The translations under genes were made by a program, and so were the position numbers. Source: Ryuthela nishihirai (taxonomy: Eukaryota > Arthropoda > Arachnida > Araneae > Heptathelidae). Taken from it: 64,000 nucleotides of DNA. The notes under the pieces are model-generated. The model ran no database searches. It saw only the letters and a list, made by a program, of their open reading frames with translations, and was not told the DNA's origin. Where the stretch lies: positions 21,001-85,000 of the forward strand of contig JAWZYU010000692.1 in assembly GCA_038380435.1 (NCBI GenBank), written 5' to 3'. Shown here piece by piece: positions 9,817-20,900 of this stretch (position 1 is the stretch's first letter; each line of letters begins with the position of its first letter).

Positions 9817-11523
9817 TTTAAGCCGTGGCCCCGTATGAGGGAGAGCCATACCCTGTGCACGTTAAAGAACACGTTGGATGGTCTTGACGGGAGGCTACCA
9901 TCTGTCTCACAACAGCTGTTCCAGTGGGTCCCCTTTGGCATCATTCTCTGGCCCACGGGGCGGGGGTGGCTCAGTCGGTAGCGCGCCAGGCACTTAATCT
10001 GCAGTTCCCAGATTCGATTCCCAGCTGGGTCAGTGTTGAGACTTATCTCCGCAAAACTCCCCGCCCTGCCCACGGTCAGTAGGGGACACCGCCGGACTTG
10101 GAAAGACCGCCCTCCGTCGGATTGGACGTTAAGCCGTGTCCCCGAGTGCGGGAGAGCCATACCCTGTGCACGTTAAAGAACACTCTGGATGGCCTTGACG
10201 GGAGGCTACCATCTGTCTCCCAACAGCTGTTCCAGTGGGTCCCCTCCCCCAACCTTCTCTGAGCCTTCGGGGTCCATGTGACTTGGCCATTTAGCCCATG
10301 GTGTGCAAAAAAGTGCCGCTCAGAGGTAAAACAACCCAACGTTAAAGAACACTCTGGATGGCCTTGACGGGAGGCTACCATCTGTCTCCCAACAGCTGTT
10401 CCAGTGGGTCCCCTCCCCCAACCTTCTCTGAGCCTTCGGGGTCCATGTGACCTGGCCATTTAGCCCATGGTGTGCAAAAAACTGCCGCTCAGAGGTAAAA
10501 CAACCCAACGTTAAAGAACACGCTGGATGGCCTTGACGGGAGGCTACCATCTGTCTCCCAACAGCTGTTCCAGTGGGTCCCCTCCCCCAACCTTCTCTGA
10601 GCCTTCGGGGTCCATGTGACCTGGCCATTTAGCCCATGGTGTGCAAAAAAGTGCCGCTCAGAGGTAAAACAACCCAACGTTAAAGAACACGCTGTATTGC
10701 CTTGACGGGAGCCTACCATCTGTCTCCCAACAGCTGTTCCAGTGGGTCCCCTCCCCCAACCTTCTCTGAGCCTTCGGGGTCTATGTGACTTGGCCATTTA
10801 GCCCATGGTGTGCAAAAAAGTGCCGCTCAGAGGTAAAACAACCCAACGTTAAAGAACACTCTGGATGGCCTTGACGGGAGGCTACCATCTGTCTCCCAAC
10901 AGCTGTTCCAGTGGGTCCCCTCCCCCAACCTTCTCTGAGCCTTCGGGGTCCATGTGACCTGGCCATTTAGCCCATGGTGTGCAAAAAACTGCCGCTCAGA
11001 GGTAAAACAACCCAACGTTAAAGAACACGCTGGATGGCCTTGACGGGAGGCTACCATCTGTCTCCCAACAGCTGTTCCAGTGGGTCCCCTCCCCCAACCT
11101 TCTCTGAGCCTTCGGGGTCCATGTGACCTGGCCATTTAGCCCATGGTGTGCAAAAAAGTGCCGCTCAGAGGTAAAACAACCCAACGTTAAAGAACACGCT
11201 GTATTGCCTTGACGGGAGCCTACCATCTGTCTCCCAACAGCTGTTCCAGTGGGTCCCCTCCCCCAACTTTCCCTGAGCCTTCGGGGTCCTTGTGAGCTGG
11301 CCATGTAGCCCATGGTGTGCAGAAAAGTGCCGCTCAGAGGTAAAACAACCCAACGTTAAAGAACACGCTGGATGGCCTTGACGGGTGGCTACCATCTGTC
11401 TCCCAACAGCTGTTCCAGTGGGTCCCCTCCCCCAACCTTCTCTGAGCCTTCGGGGTCCGTGTGACCTGGCCATTTAGCCCATGGTGTGCAAAAAAGTGCC
11501 GCTCAGAGGTAAAACAACCCAAC
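9817..11523 (+). mobile_element. Truncated plus full family A SINE with eight modules
   Basis: A headless fragment (9817-9957) ends within its 3' module and joins a full SINE (head from 9958). That copy carries eight exact 169-bp modules starting at 10171, 10340, 10509, 10678, 10847, 11016, 11185 and 11354. The layout is the same as in the dimer at 2323-3223. No convincing TSD was found. Confidence 0.85.
10171..11523 (+). repeat. 169-bp 3' module tandem array with 507-bp higher order
   Basis: Eight modules each run from CGTTAAAGAAC to AACAACCCAA. Variants recur with a three-module period. AACTGCCGCTC marks modules 2 and 5. GCTGTATTGCC with GGGAGCCTACC marks modules 4 and 7. A three-module (507-bp) block has therefore been duplicated. 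Confidence 0.9.
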
Positions 11524-11984
11524 CTGATGGACAAAGCGGCCCTGCCTACAGTTAGAGAACTTCTGTGTGTGATGAGCAACTTCTTCCAATTTGTGCTGCA
11601 TCTGACCTTGTAAGCGGAAACAGCGACCTCACTATACTAAGTCCTTAGGCTATTAACTTCGATGGTACATAACTGAGTTCATACATAATGTCAGCACCTG
11701 TTCTTAAGACTATTTACTTTCGGATATTCATCTGGAACGAAACACGCGATTAACTTATTGGAGAGGAATACCTTTCTGTTTTGAATTGAACAATTTCGTG
11801 TGTGAGGTCTCAGCTGACACTGAGCACACACGCCGCGTGGGCCACGTACTGAAGACATTCACTGCGTGTGGGGGCTTTGTCGCTGCTGTCCCCACTCCAC
11901 CTCTTCCATTGTATATTCTGATTAGAGGCAGTTAAACCTTAAGGAATGCTGCGTTGTAGTTATGGTTTGTCATGTTGTCTTACT
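11524..11984. other. Non-coding stretch, nothing recognised
   Basis: No ORF of note, repeat or RNA gene is seen between the module array and the SINE cluster at 11985. Confidence 0.5.
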
Positions 11985-12402
11985 ACTTCTCGACACTTTT
12001 TTACAGTCGGCTAAATAGCCAGGTCATAAAAATCCCAAATGCTGAGAGAAAGTTGAGGAAGGAGATTTATTGGACAGCTATTAGATGTAGCTTCCCTCAA
12101 GGCCATCCAGCGTATTCTTTATTGAGTTGTGGGTTGTTTTACCTCTGAGCGGCACTTTTTTGCACATAATGGGCTAAATGGCCAGGTCACATGGTCCCCG
12201 AAGGCTCAGAGAAGGTTGGGGGAGGGGACCCACTGGAATAGCTGTTGGGAGACAGATGGTAGCCTCCCGTCAAGGCCATCCAGCGTGTTCTTTAACGTGC
12301 ACAGGGTATGACTCTCCCGCACACGGGCCCACGTCTTAACGTCCCATCCGACGGACTGCGGCCTTTCCAAGCCCATCGGTGTCCCCTACTGGCCGTGGGC
12401 AG
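11985..12402 (-). mobile_element. Two partial family A SINEs, minus strand
   Basis: A degenerate 3' module (11985-12120) is followed by a better-preserved copy (12127-12402) with module, core and start of body but no head. The second is cut at CCGTGGGC, where the orientation flips. Confidence 0.75.
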
Positions 12403-12968
12403 TAGGGGACACCGATGGGCTTAATGCCCCATCCTGTCAGTAGAGGGCACCGATGGGCTTGGAAAGGCCGCAGTCCGTCGGATGGAACGTTAACCTGTGA
12501 CCCCTATGCCGTCAAAGAACACACTGGATGGACTTGACAGGAAGCTACTATCTGTATCCTAACAGTTATCCAGTGTGTTTCCTTTGCCCAACTGGGGCGG
12601 GGGTGGCTCAGACGGTAGCGCGCCAGACTCGTAATCTGCAGTTCCCAGGTTCGAGTCCCAGCTGGGTCAGCATTGAGATTTATCTCCACAAAATCCCCCG
12701 CCCTGACCACAGTCAGTAAGGGATACTAATGGACTTGGAAAGGCGGCAGTCGGTCGGATGGGACGTTAATCCGTGGCTCCGTGTACGGGAGAGTCATACC
12801 CTGTGCACGTTAAAGAACACGCTGGATGGCCTTGACAGGAGGCTGCCATCTTTCTTCTAACAGTGGGTCCCCTTCCTCAACCTTCTTTGATCCATTGGGG
12901 TACTTGTGACCTAGCCATTTAGCCTATTTTGTAAAAAGAAAGTGCCACTCAGAGGTAAAACAGCACAA
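12403..12968 (+). mobile_element. Partial plus complete family A SINE, plus strand
   Basis: A headless, internally deleted copy (12403-12592) ends inside its 3' module and abuts a full head at 12593. The full copy runs to about 12968 with a shortened module. Read with 11985-12402, the cluster is an inverted pair meeting at 12402/12403. Confidence 0.75.
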
Positions 12969-13123
12969 TACCTTCTAATATCTATGTTTAACCTAAATAC
13001 AATTAACAAGTGTCTAAATTTCAGGCCCCCGTTGAGTTTGAAGCCCAGCCAAATGGCTCTCCTGAACCCTCTGAAAGACCCTGATCAGGAATCTCTGAAT
13101 TACCCTTCCTCCGAACTTGTAGG

Positions 13124-13477
13124 AAAACCTGGATCGTGTGGGCCCACTCACAGAAATATTGAGCGTGTGCAGTTACCTTTCACAGCAAACTGGAGCGGTT
13201 GCGGTTAATGTTCACAGCACATTGGATCGTGTGAGCTCACAAAAACCTGGATCGTGTGGGCCCACTCACAGAAATATTGAGCGTGTGCAGTTACCGTTCA
13301 CAGCAAACTGGAGCGGTTGCGGTTAATGTTCACAGCACATTGGATCGTGTGAGCTCACAAAAACCTGGATCGTGCGGGCCCACTCACAGAAATGTTGAGC
13401 GTGTGCAGTTGCCGTTCACAGCAAACTGGAGCGTGTGCAGTAACTGCATACGCTCCAGTTTGCTGTGAGCGGTAACT
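13124..13477. repeat. 118-bp tandem repeat, three units
   Basis: Units start at 13124, 13242 and 13360. Each contains CCTGGATCGTGTGGGCCCAC, CAGAAATATTGAGCGTGTGC, CAGCAAACTGGAGCGG and GTTCACAGCACATTGGATCG. The array ends in a palindrome (13416-13468). The same unit occurs on both arms of the inverted repeat at 14738-17135. Confidence 0.9.
13416..13468. repeat. Cruciform-capable palindrome
   Basis: An arm of about 18-19 bp around CACAGCAAACTGGAGCGT pairs with 13450-13467. The 15-nt centre is itself self-complementary (GCAGTAACTGC). A second hairpin on CTGGAG(A/C)GTGTACAG follows directly. Confidence 0.8.
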
Positions 13478-13510
13478 GGAGAGTGTACAGCAACTGTACA
13501 CGCTCCAGAT

Positions 13511-13923
13511 GTAGATCAGGCGATTACGAACTACAGATACAGATTTAAAATGCTTAACCCCCCACTGGTTTTGTTCCGAAATTTCTGCCTCTTCGTGCTA
13601 ACGATGCAAGTTCATTAACTCAAAGTTCATTTGCATGCCACTGAACTGTTTTATCATCTCGTAGTCAATATCGGCGATTCAGCCGCTAGTTGCTGGCGCT
13701 TAATTTTGATGTTTGTTCCAATAATATATCTAGATAAGTTCAGTTACTGCTGCTTTGTGGCGGTTGCCAGATTCAACACCGGTTGTTTTGCACACGTGCC
13801 AAGGTCAGCTTGTGCGTTGCTCAGGAAAACAGTTGTGCGCGAATCAGTCAAGAACTCAGCTGATTCACCTGGCGAAACGGATATCGAATGGTTCAAATTA
13901 GAAAGCTTACATTTGACACTTTT
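13511..13923. other. Non-coding stretch with an unassigned small ORF
   Basis: A 101-codon plus-strand frame (13631-13936) has no recognisable domain and runs into the SINE TSD, so it is probably chance. Nothing else is recognised. Confidence 0.4.
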
Positions 13924-13934
13924 CAAAGCTTATT

Positions 13935-14259
13935 AGTCCCAACTGGGTCAGCGTTGAGATTTATCTCCGCAAAATTCCCCGCCCTGCCCACGGTCAGTAG
14001 GGGACACCGATGGGCTTGGAAAGGCCGCCGTCCCTCGGACGGGACGTTAAGCCGTGGCTCCGTGTGCGGGAAAGACATACCCTGTGCACGTTAAAGAACA
14101 CGCAGGATGGCCTTGACGGGGGGCTACCATCTGTCTCCCAACAGCTGTTCCAGTGGGTTCCCTCCCCCAACCTTCTCTGAGCCTTCGGGGTCCATGTGAC
14201 CTGGCCATTTAGCCCATGGTGTGCAAAAAAGTGCCGCTCAGGGGTAAAACAACCCAACC
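13935..14259 (+). mobile_element. 5'-truncated family A SINE with TSD
   Basis: Starts within the head, just after the B box (AGTCCCAACTGGGTCAGCG), and ends AACCCAACC. Flanked by CAAAGCTTATT at 13924-13934 and 14260-14270. The TSD on a truncated copy points to incomplete reverse transcription rather than later deletion. Confidence 0.9.
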
Positions 14260-14318
14260 CAAAGCTTATTAACATTTGAGCCCCTGCCTAGACGAAGTCT
14301 TCGTATATTAGTAGTTAT

Positions 14319-14662
14319 TGAGTTGTTTTACCTCTGGGCGGCACTTTTTGTTGCACACTATGCACTGAAAGGCCAGGTCACAAGGACCCCAGAAACTAAG
14401 AGAAAGTTGGAGACCACTGGACAACTGTTTGGAGACAGAGGTAGCCTCCAGTTATGGCATCCAGCTTGTTCCTTAACGTGCACATGGTATGGCTCCACGG
14501 CTTAACATTCCATCTGAAGGATTGCGGCCTTTTCAGCCTATCGCTGTCTCCTTTCTAATCGAGGAGAGGATTAGGGTTAGAGGAGATAATCTCATTAAAG
14601 ATAGGACTCGAACTGGGAACTGCAGATTACGAGCTTGGCGGGCTATCGAATTCCCGCCCCAC
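14319..14662 (-). mobile_element. Old family A SINE
   Basis: Diverged full-length minus-strand copy, from TTGTTTTACCTCTGGGCGGC to a decayed head ending CCCGCCCC. Several small deletions. Confidence 0.75.
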
Positions 14663-14677
14663 ATTAGTAGTAGTCGG

Positions 14678-14803
14678 GTTCAAATTCACCTTTGAGCGGC
14701 CCCTTTGTGCACAAAATGGCTAAACAATCAGGTCACAAGGTCTCCCATCGGCTTAGACATCGTTAAGACGAACGGGATCCATTGGAAGCTGTTAGGAGAC
14801 AGG
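14678..14803 (-). mobile_element. Old family A SINE fragment, interrupted
   Basis: A module fragment (TTTGAGCGGCCCCTTTGTGC, GGTCACAAGG, GGAGACAGG) is cut at 14804 by the mariner-like terminus. Its distal part is also present, inverted, at about 17076-17135. Confidence 0.6.
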
Positions 14804-15330
14804 TACAGTCGCTCAAAAAAATATCCAAACACTATGGTTGATTACAGAATTCAGAAAAAATATCTGGAGCGTGTACAGCAACTGTACACGCTCCAGTTAC
14901 CGTTCACAGCAAACTGGAGCGTGTGCAGTAACTGCCCACGCTCCAGTTTGCACGCTCCAGAAACATACGTTCAATATTTCTGTGAGTGGGCCCACACGAT
15001 CCAGGTTTTTGTGAGCAAACACGATCCAATGTGCTGTGAACATTAACCGCAACCGCTCCAGTTTGCTGTAAACGGTAACTGCACACCCTCCATATTTCTG
15101 TGAGTGGGCCCACACGATCCAGGTTTTTGTGAGCTCACACGATCCAATGTGCTGTGAACATTAATCGCAACCGCTCCAGTTTGCTGTGAACGGTTACTGC
15201 ACACGCTCAATATTTCTGTGAATGGGCCCACACGATCCAGGTTTTTGTGAGCTCACACGATCCAATGTGCTGTGAACATTAACCGCAACCGCTCCAGTTT
15301 GCTGTGAACGGTAACTGCACACGCTCCATA
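14738..15330 (+). repeat. Left arm of 2.4-kb inverted repeat
   Basis: Order: SINE-derived segment starting GGTCTCCCATCGGCTTAGAC; TA plus mariner-like end CAGTCGCTCAAAAAAATATC at 14804-14825; GGTTGATTACAGAATTCAG; hairpins on CTGGAGCGTGTACAG; and about three minus-oriented 118-bp units. All of this recurs inverted at 16598-17135. Confidence 0.85.
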
Positions 15331-16597
15331 TTCATTGCATTATATATATTAAAAAAAGGATTCGAACACTATGGTTGATTATAGAAGTCAGAAAAATATC
15401 TGGCAACGATTTTTTTTAGAAATTAGTGATCTGGCAACCTTCGTGTCACGTGACACGAAGGTCACCCCCCCCCCTCCTCTTTTCTTTTTTTGTTCACAAA
15501 AAAGTGCAGCTCAGATATAAAACAACCCAGCCCAACCATTGGAAATTTCTGAATACATGACTATGTTATTCTATTTTGATTATCAGAAATAGTGAACGTT
15601 ACACTTGTTCGCTTTTTCATCGGTTCCCCACCCCCCACACGGGGGGTGGGGAACCGATGCATCACATTGGATGAAATTTGTGCTCAATAGTGAGCCCATA
15701 GTGAATGGCAAGCTAGTGGACCGTGAGGGCCAGATGGATCCCAACACACCTCCCCCTCCCTGTAAAAATGAGAGACATAATTGCTAACGCTCTCTGCCAT
15801 AGAATTAAAAAACCTGTCAATCTCTGGAATAAATGTGCCGAAGTAGGAGGCGATTACACTGAAAAATAACATACGATCACTTTTATACAACAAACTGCTT
15901 TCAAGCTATGCTTAAATGCACTTTATCGACTCACCCTCGTATTTGAAATTTTTATTTCTGCACCTCTAAAAAAAACCGCCTCCCCGGTAGAAAATACAAT
16001 TTGAATATGAGAACTTTGATATTAAAATTTGCACTGGCATTGTTCTATGTTCGCTATCGGTGATTAAATTCAGTACATAGAGGAAAATTGTTTATATGGA
16101 CATTCTCAGAACAGTCCCTCCCCCCCCCCCTCATACAGTGGAATTCTAAAATATTTGAAATACATGTTAATATTATTATTCTCGGAAATAAACTCTCTCG
16201 GTCGAATATGGAATATTTGCTTCACAGAAACTTCATTTTTCTCATTTCTCGAAATTTAGCGACGTCTAACGGAGAAAATTAAAACGATTGGAAGATAAAT
16301 TTTCATTTATTTCTTAAAACAAAAAACTAAAATGTGTACAGAAGGACGAGTCAAAATAATAGTTCGTTTTTTTTTTTGTTTTGAAAGGCTGAAATAACAA
16401 ACTTCGCATATCCAAATCATACTTTTGATTTTTACAGTCCTTCTCCCCCCCCCCCCCCTTCAAATCTCACTGTGTAAACAATTCTTTTTCTTCTTCACCG
16501 TGTAAAATGTGAGCAAGCGTGAAAGTGCAAAAAACATAATACACCTAATTGATTTCATTTAGCTAATTGTTTTTTTTTTCTATTACTCCATTTTGCG
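15331..16597. other. Spacer of the inverted repeat
   Basis: It holds a second mariner-like terminal fragment (15352-15476: CACTATGGTTGATTATAG, then the palindrome CCTTCGTGTCACGTGACACG), a GC-rich hairpin at 15618-15659 and AT-rich sequence with C-runs. No transposase or other coding sequence is seen. Confidence 0.7.
15618..15659. repeat. Perfect 19-bp stem hairpin with 4-nt loop
   Basis: Arms CATCGGTTCCCCACCCCCC (15618-15636) and its exact complement (15641-15659) surround ACAC. Such a stem can extrude. No host gene context is visible. Confidence 0.85.
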
Positions 16598-17135
16598 CGG
16601 TTGCGGTTAATGTTCACAGCACATTGGATCGTGTGAGCTCACAAAAACCTGGATCGTGTGGGCCCGCTCACAGAAATATTGAGCGTGTGCAGTTACCGTT
16701 CACAGCTAACTGGAGCGGTTGCGGTTAATGTTCACAGCACATTGGATCATGTGGGCCCACTCACAGAAATATTGAGCGTGTGCAGTTACCGTTCACAGCA
16801 CATTGGATCATGTGGGCCCACTCACAGAAATATTGAGCGTGTGCAGTTACCGTTCACAGCAAACTGGAGCGGTTGCGGTTAATGTTCACAGCACATTGGA
16901 TCATGTGGGCCCACTCACAGAAATATTGAGCGTGTGCAGTTACCGTTCACAGCAAATAACTGCACACGCTCCAGTTTGCTGTGAACGGTAACTGGAGCGT
17001 GTACAGTTGCTGTACACGCTCGATATTTTTTCTGAATTCTGTAATCAACCATAGTGTTTGGACATAGTGTTGGACTAACAGCTATCCAATGGATCCCGTT
17101 CATCCTAACGATGTCTAAGCCGATGGGAGACCTTG
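16598..17135 (-). repeat. Right arm of 2.4-kb inverted repeat
   Basis: About three and a half 118-bp-type units in plus orientation, then CTGAATTCTGTAATCAACC and CATAGTGTTTGGACA, then the inverted SINE-derived segment ending GTCTAAGCCGATGGGAGACC. Compared with the left arm it lacks the outermost mariner-like bases, and the unit order differs slightly. Confidence 0.85.
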
Positions 17136-17324
17136 CATTTCTGAAACTATAAATTACTTCTAGTGCAGTCTATTTGTCACGGAGCTACGACATCAGAGAA
17201 AGAATCCACTGGAAGTTCCCTTCCTTCTCCCAAAATGGTATTTCCAACACAGAATAAATTTTCTTAACTTAGTCTAGTATCTCCGCAACTTAGTCTAGTA
17301 TTTCGAAGCCCATCGGGGTCCCCC

Positions 17325-17602
17325 GCCCTGCCCTCGGTCAGTAGGGGACCCCGATGAGCTTGGAAAGGCCGCCGTCCGTCAGATGGGACGTAAAGCGTGG
17401 CCCCGTGTGCAGAACAGACATACCCTGTCCACGTTAAATAACACAGTGGATGGCCTAGACGGAATGCTACTATCTGTCTCCCAGCAGCTATCCAGTTGGT
17501 CCCCTCCCCCCCCCCCCAACCTTCTCTGAGCCCTTAGGGTCCTTGTGACCTGGCCATTGTGTGCAAAAAAAGTGCCACTCAGTGGTAAAACAACCCAACC
17601 TG
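17325..17602 (+). mobile_element. 5'-truncated family A SINE
   Basis: Body from CGGTCAGTAGGGGACC through one 3' module to AACCCAACC. A short inverted copy of its own start (CCCATCGGGGTCCCC) precedes it at about 17309. No TSD identified. Confidence 0.75.
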
Positions 17603-17624
17603 TAGTCTGGATTAAGCAAACTGG

Positions 17625-17925
17625 TGGTCCTGAAACCAAGTTCTATTGTAGGTCCCGAAGACAGGTTTTAAATAAGGTATCCTGAGGTCAAGTTCTAATT
17701 TGGAGCATTAGAGGTCCAAGTTCTAAATGGAACCTGGAATGCCCCTGGAAATAAGTTCTAAACGGAGATTATTGGAGCAAACTTCTAAATGGGAGCGCTG
17801 GAGACAAGTTCTTAACGGGAATCTTGAGACAGGCTTTAAATAGGAGCCTGTAGACAAGTTCTAAATGGAAATTCTGGAGACGTTTAAATTGGAACCCTGG
17901 AGACAAGTTCTATACGGGACTGTCA
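17625..17925. repeat. Degenerate minisatellite, unit about 26-34 bp
   Basis: About ten diverged copies of GGAGACAAGTTCTAAATGGG. It starts just after the end of a family A SINE. Confidence 0.7.
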
Positions 17926-20900
17926 ATCCTGCTAAAGAATAATAAATAATGATAGAGCAACGAAGATTTCACCGTTTTATATAAAATCGTCGTTTGAAGC
18001 GGTAAAAAAAAAGATCTATTGAGATCTGTAACACGTCTCCAACAAGTACAAATGATCAGCTGGGAGCCCAGGAACAAACCATGGCTCAGCCATTAATCCG
18101 GTCCTGCTTAACCTACAGGGGGGGGGGAATGTTTTCCTCTATCGTTTGATACTCTTAAAGAGTTAATTTCCAATAATATTAATGCAAACGGAAGATTGGG
18201 TAACATTTTTTGAAAATTTGGCACTCTGTTTTTCCAGAGCTCTTTTTTTTTGAGATCCAATGCTTTTCTTATCTCGTTGACTGCATAGATTATTCAATAA
18301 ATTTCCATGAGGGGTCCATCAATATAACAAGCCATGGGGATGATCTCCGACCCCTTCCTCCCAATTTCTTTTTTTTTTCAAATATAAACTTACTTATTCA
18401 ACAAGTTATTTGCAACTTTTAAAAGTCTCTCCACACTATTAACAAACAGAACTATAATTAAAGAGACATAAATAAACATTCCCTCAAGCAGCTGCTTGTC
18501 ATAAAGGTCTGACAGGAACCTGTCAGTTTACCATTGATGAAATGAAACCAGAGACTCAAACCCAGATTTCTTCGATCAGCAGAACTCGCTAACCACTCTA
18601 CTGTTGGATAATTAAAAAATACCAAAAACAGAAGATCATACTTTTTTTTTTGCTAACGCTTTGAAGAAATTTAATATATGCCATAAAAATTACTTTAGAT
18701 TTAAGAAAAGGGAAGTTTGTACAGGAGGCCTCATTTAAAACTGTGCAGTTACTATTCTATTCATTTTTGCTTCCTTTAGGGGGATGGTGGATACTATGAG
18801 CATTTTATGCAACCTTTCGTGCAAAAACTACTCAGTTCTGTAAGAATAGGATTGTACTGCTTACAACCAAAGCAACACAATTTGAAATGGAACAACTCAG
18901 ATCTAAAAGTGTATGGTAAAGATGCTCCAACTATCTTCTCAAACTGAACTTCATTTTTTAATGCATTTTGTTTATTTGCTTTTTTCTGTTCCACTCTTCC
19001 AAAGAAGATTTACTTTCAAGTTTCTACCCTGTGTTAACATATTATAGAAATCTTTTTTTTTTAGGTATTAATACTTTAAAAGCAATGATTAAAACTTGAG
19101 AAAATTTATACGATTACAATTAATCTCACTTAATATTTACGTTAAAGTTTCAGTTCTCAACATTTTTTTTTATTTGCTTCGACCTTGAAAATAAATCTTC
19201 ATCTGCGGGTCCGGATTAAGGTTGGGGAGGAAGGAAAAAGTTGCCCCTTTTGCTACTATAATAAATAAATACCCCCTCAAGCAGCTGCTTGCCACAGAGG
19301 TCTTATTTTAAATAAAATTAGCATATTTTTCGAAGTTGTGGAAGTTTCTAAATTGGTAACAACAATATTATACTCAAAGTGGTATAAGATGATCAGTGGC
19401 TTCATTATTTTGCTTATTGACTCATGTTTCGATTCTGATAACATAAGGGGTAGAATTACATAATCAGGCCCTGTTCATCTGACAGCCCACTAATAAATCA
19501 ATTTTTAACTTTTGAAAATTCAAAAATTGATTTATACGAGCAGAACGCAAATAACTGAAACCAAAGCCAGCCAAACAGTAAATTAAAATGTCAATGCCAA
19601 ATTCTGGCAAAATTAAAAGATTGGTTTACTTGGTCTAATCTTTGCGTTACGTGAGTTACAAACCACTAATTTTAAGGAATCATAAAAAACTTTTGATGCA
19701 AGCTTCAAAAGAGTACTGTAAAAAACTCCATCGGTGGAAACTGAAGTTTTGCAACTATGAAGCTCTTTCTTAATCCAGAAACTTTCTCTTCAATGAATAA
19801 AATATTATAATATGCTTAAGATTTCAGTTAAATTTTTACATTGCTGATTAAACAAACCCTTGAAACTAATCGCGTAATAAGTGCTTTCTATGATATGAGC
19901 TTGTTAGAAGCTAAATCTATTTAACTCTACAAAAAGAGTTTTTCAGAAAATACATCCTTAGAAACATCTGAATAAAATTTTCATTTCAAATATCAATAAT
20001 TTAGCTATTTAGACAGTACAATTTATCAAAAAATTTTAAAATTCTGCAAACATCCTGAAAGAATTTTTGACAGTGAACTGAAATATATAGGATTTGGAGT
20101 TAATCCATTTAGCTTTTGACAAGACCATTTGTGGAGCACTTAAAATCTATCCAATAGCATTTTTTTAAAGATCATATTAGGTGACTTTCCATTCTTGTGG
20201 GATTTCAATTTATATATATATATCTGATATAGCTTTCCACTTTAAGCACAAATAAATATTTCTTAAGTTTAAAGAAGCATCTGAAATTAATGACCTACTT
20301 TTCATTAATCTTAAAAACATGTAAAAACTCATACATTTGATGTTCTTTTTTTAACATTCTGCCTTGAGATGTAAAACTGGTCATATTAAAAAGATCATTA
20401 TATTGATCATTAATCCAAAAAACATTGAAACCTTGATATAACATTTTTAAACATTCTTCACACATGTTCTGCATTCTATAACATTAGGAGACTTCATTTT
20501 ACACTTTATTCAAAAGCTAAAATCCATTTTAAATATATTTTAATAATATAAATCGTCAAATGCAAAAAACGTTACAATGAGGTTCCAATATTTATTTTCA
20601 TACTTCACGAAATATTCAAACTTCATAAAAAAGTTCAAAAACAAAATGGAATTTCTTCAAAAAATTATTCTTTATTTTCATACACACACAAAAAAATGGT
20701 CTTATGTTAAAACACAATTCATGATGTGCTCTTTCTCCTGCGCTATGCACGAGCATGACGTCACAAAGATGAGCAGGCCACCTACTGGCCATATCCGTCA
20801 CCTTGTTTATAATACACAAAAATCGCTTGCAGTGTTGGAAATTCAGGTAAACAAGAGTTGGTTCATAAGTTTTTCTCTCACTGCACGTGTTCAGTCTTAT

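Noticed and set aside
13631..13936. 101-codon frame with hydrophobic stretches
   Set aside because: No recognisable family, no supporting context, and it ends in SINE flank.
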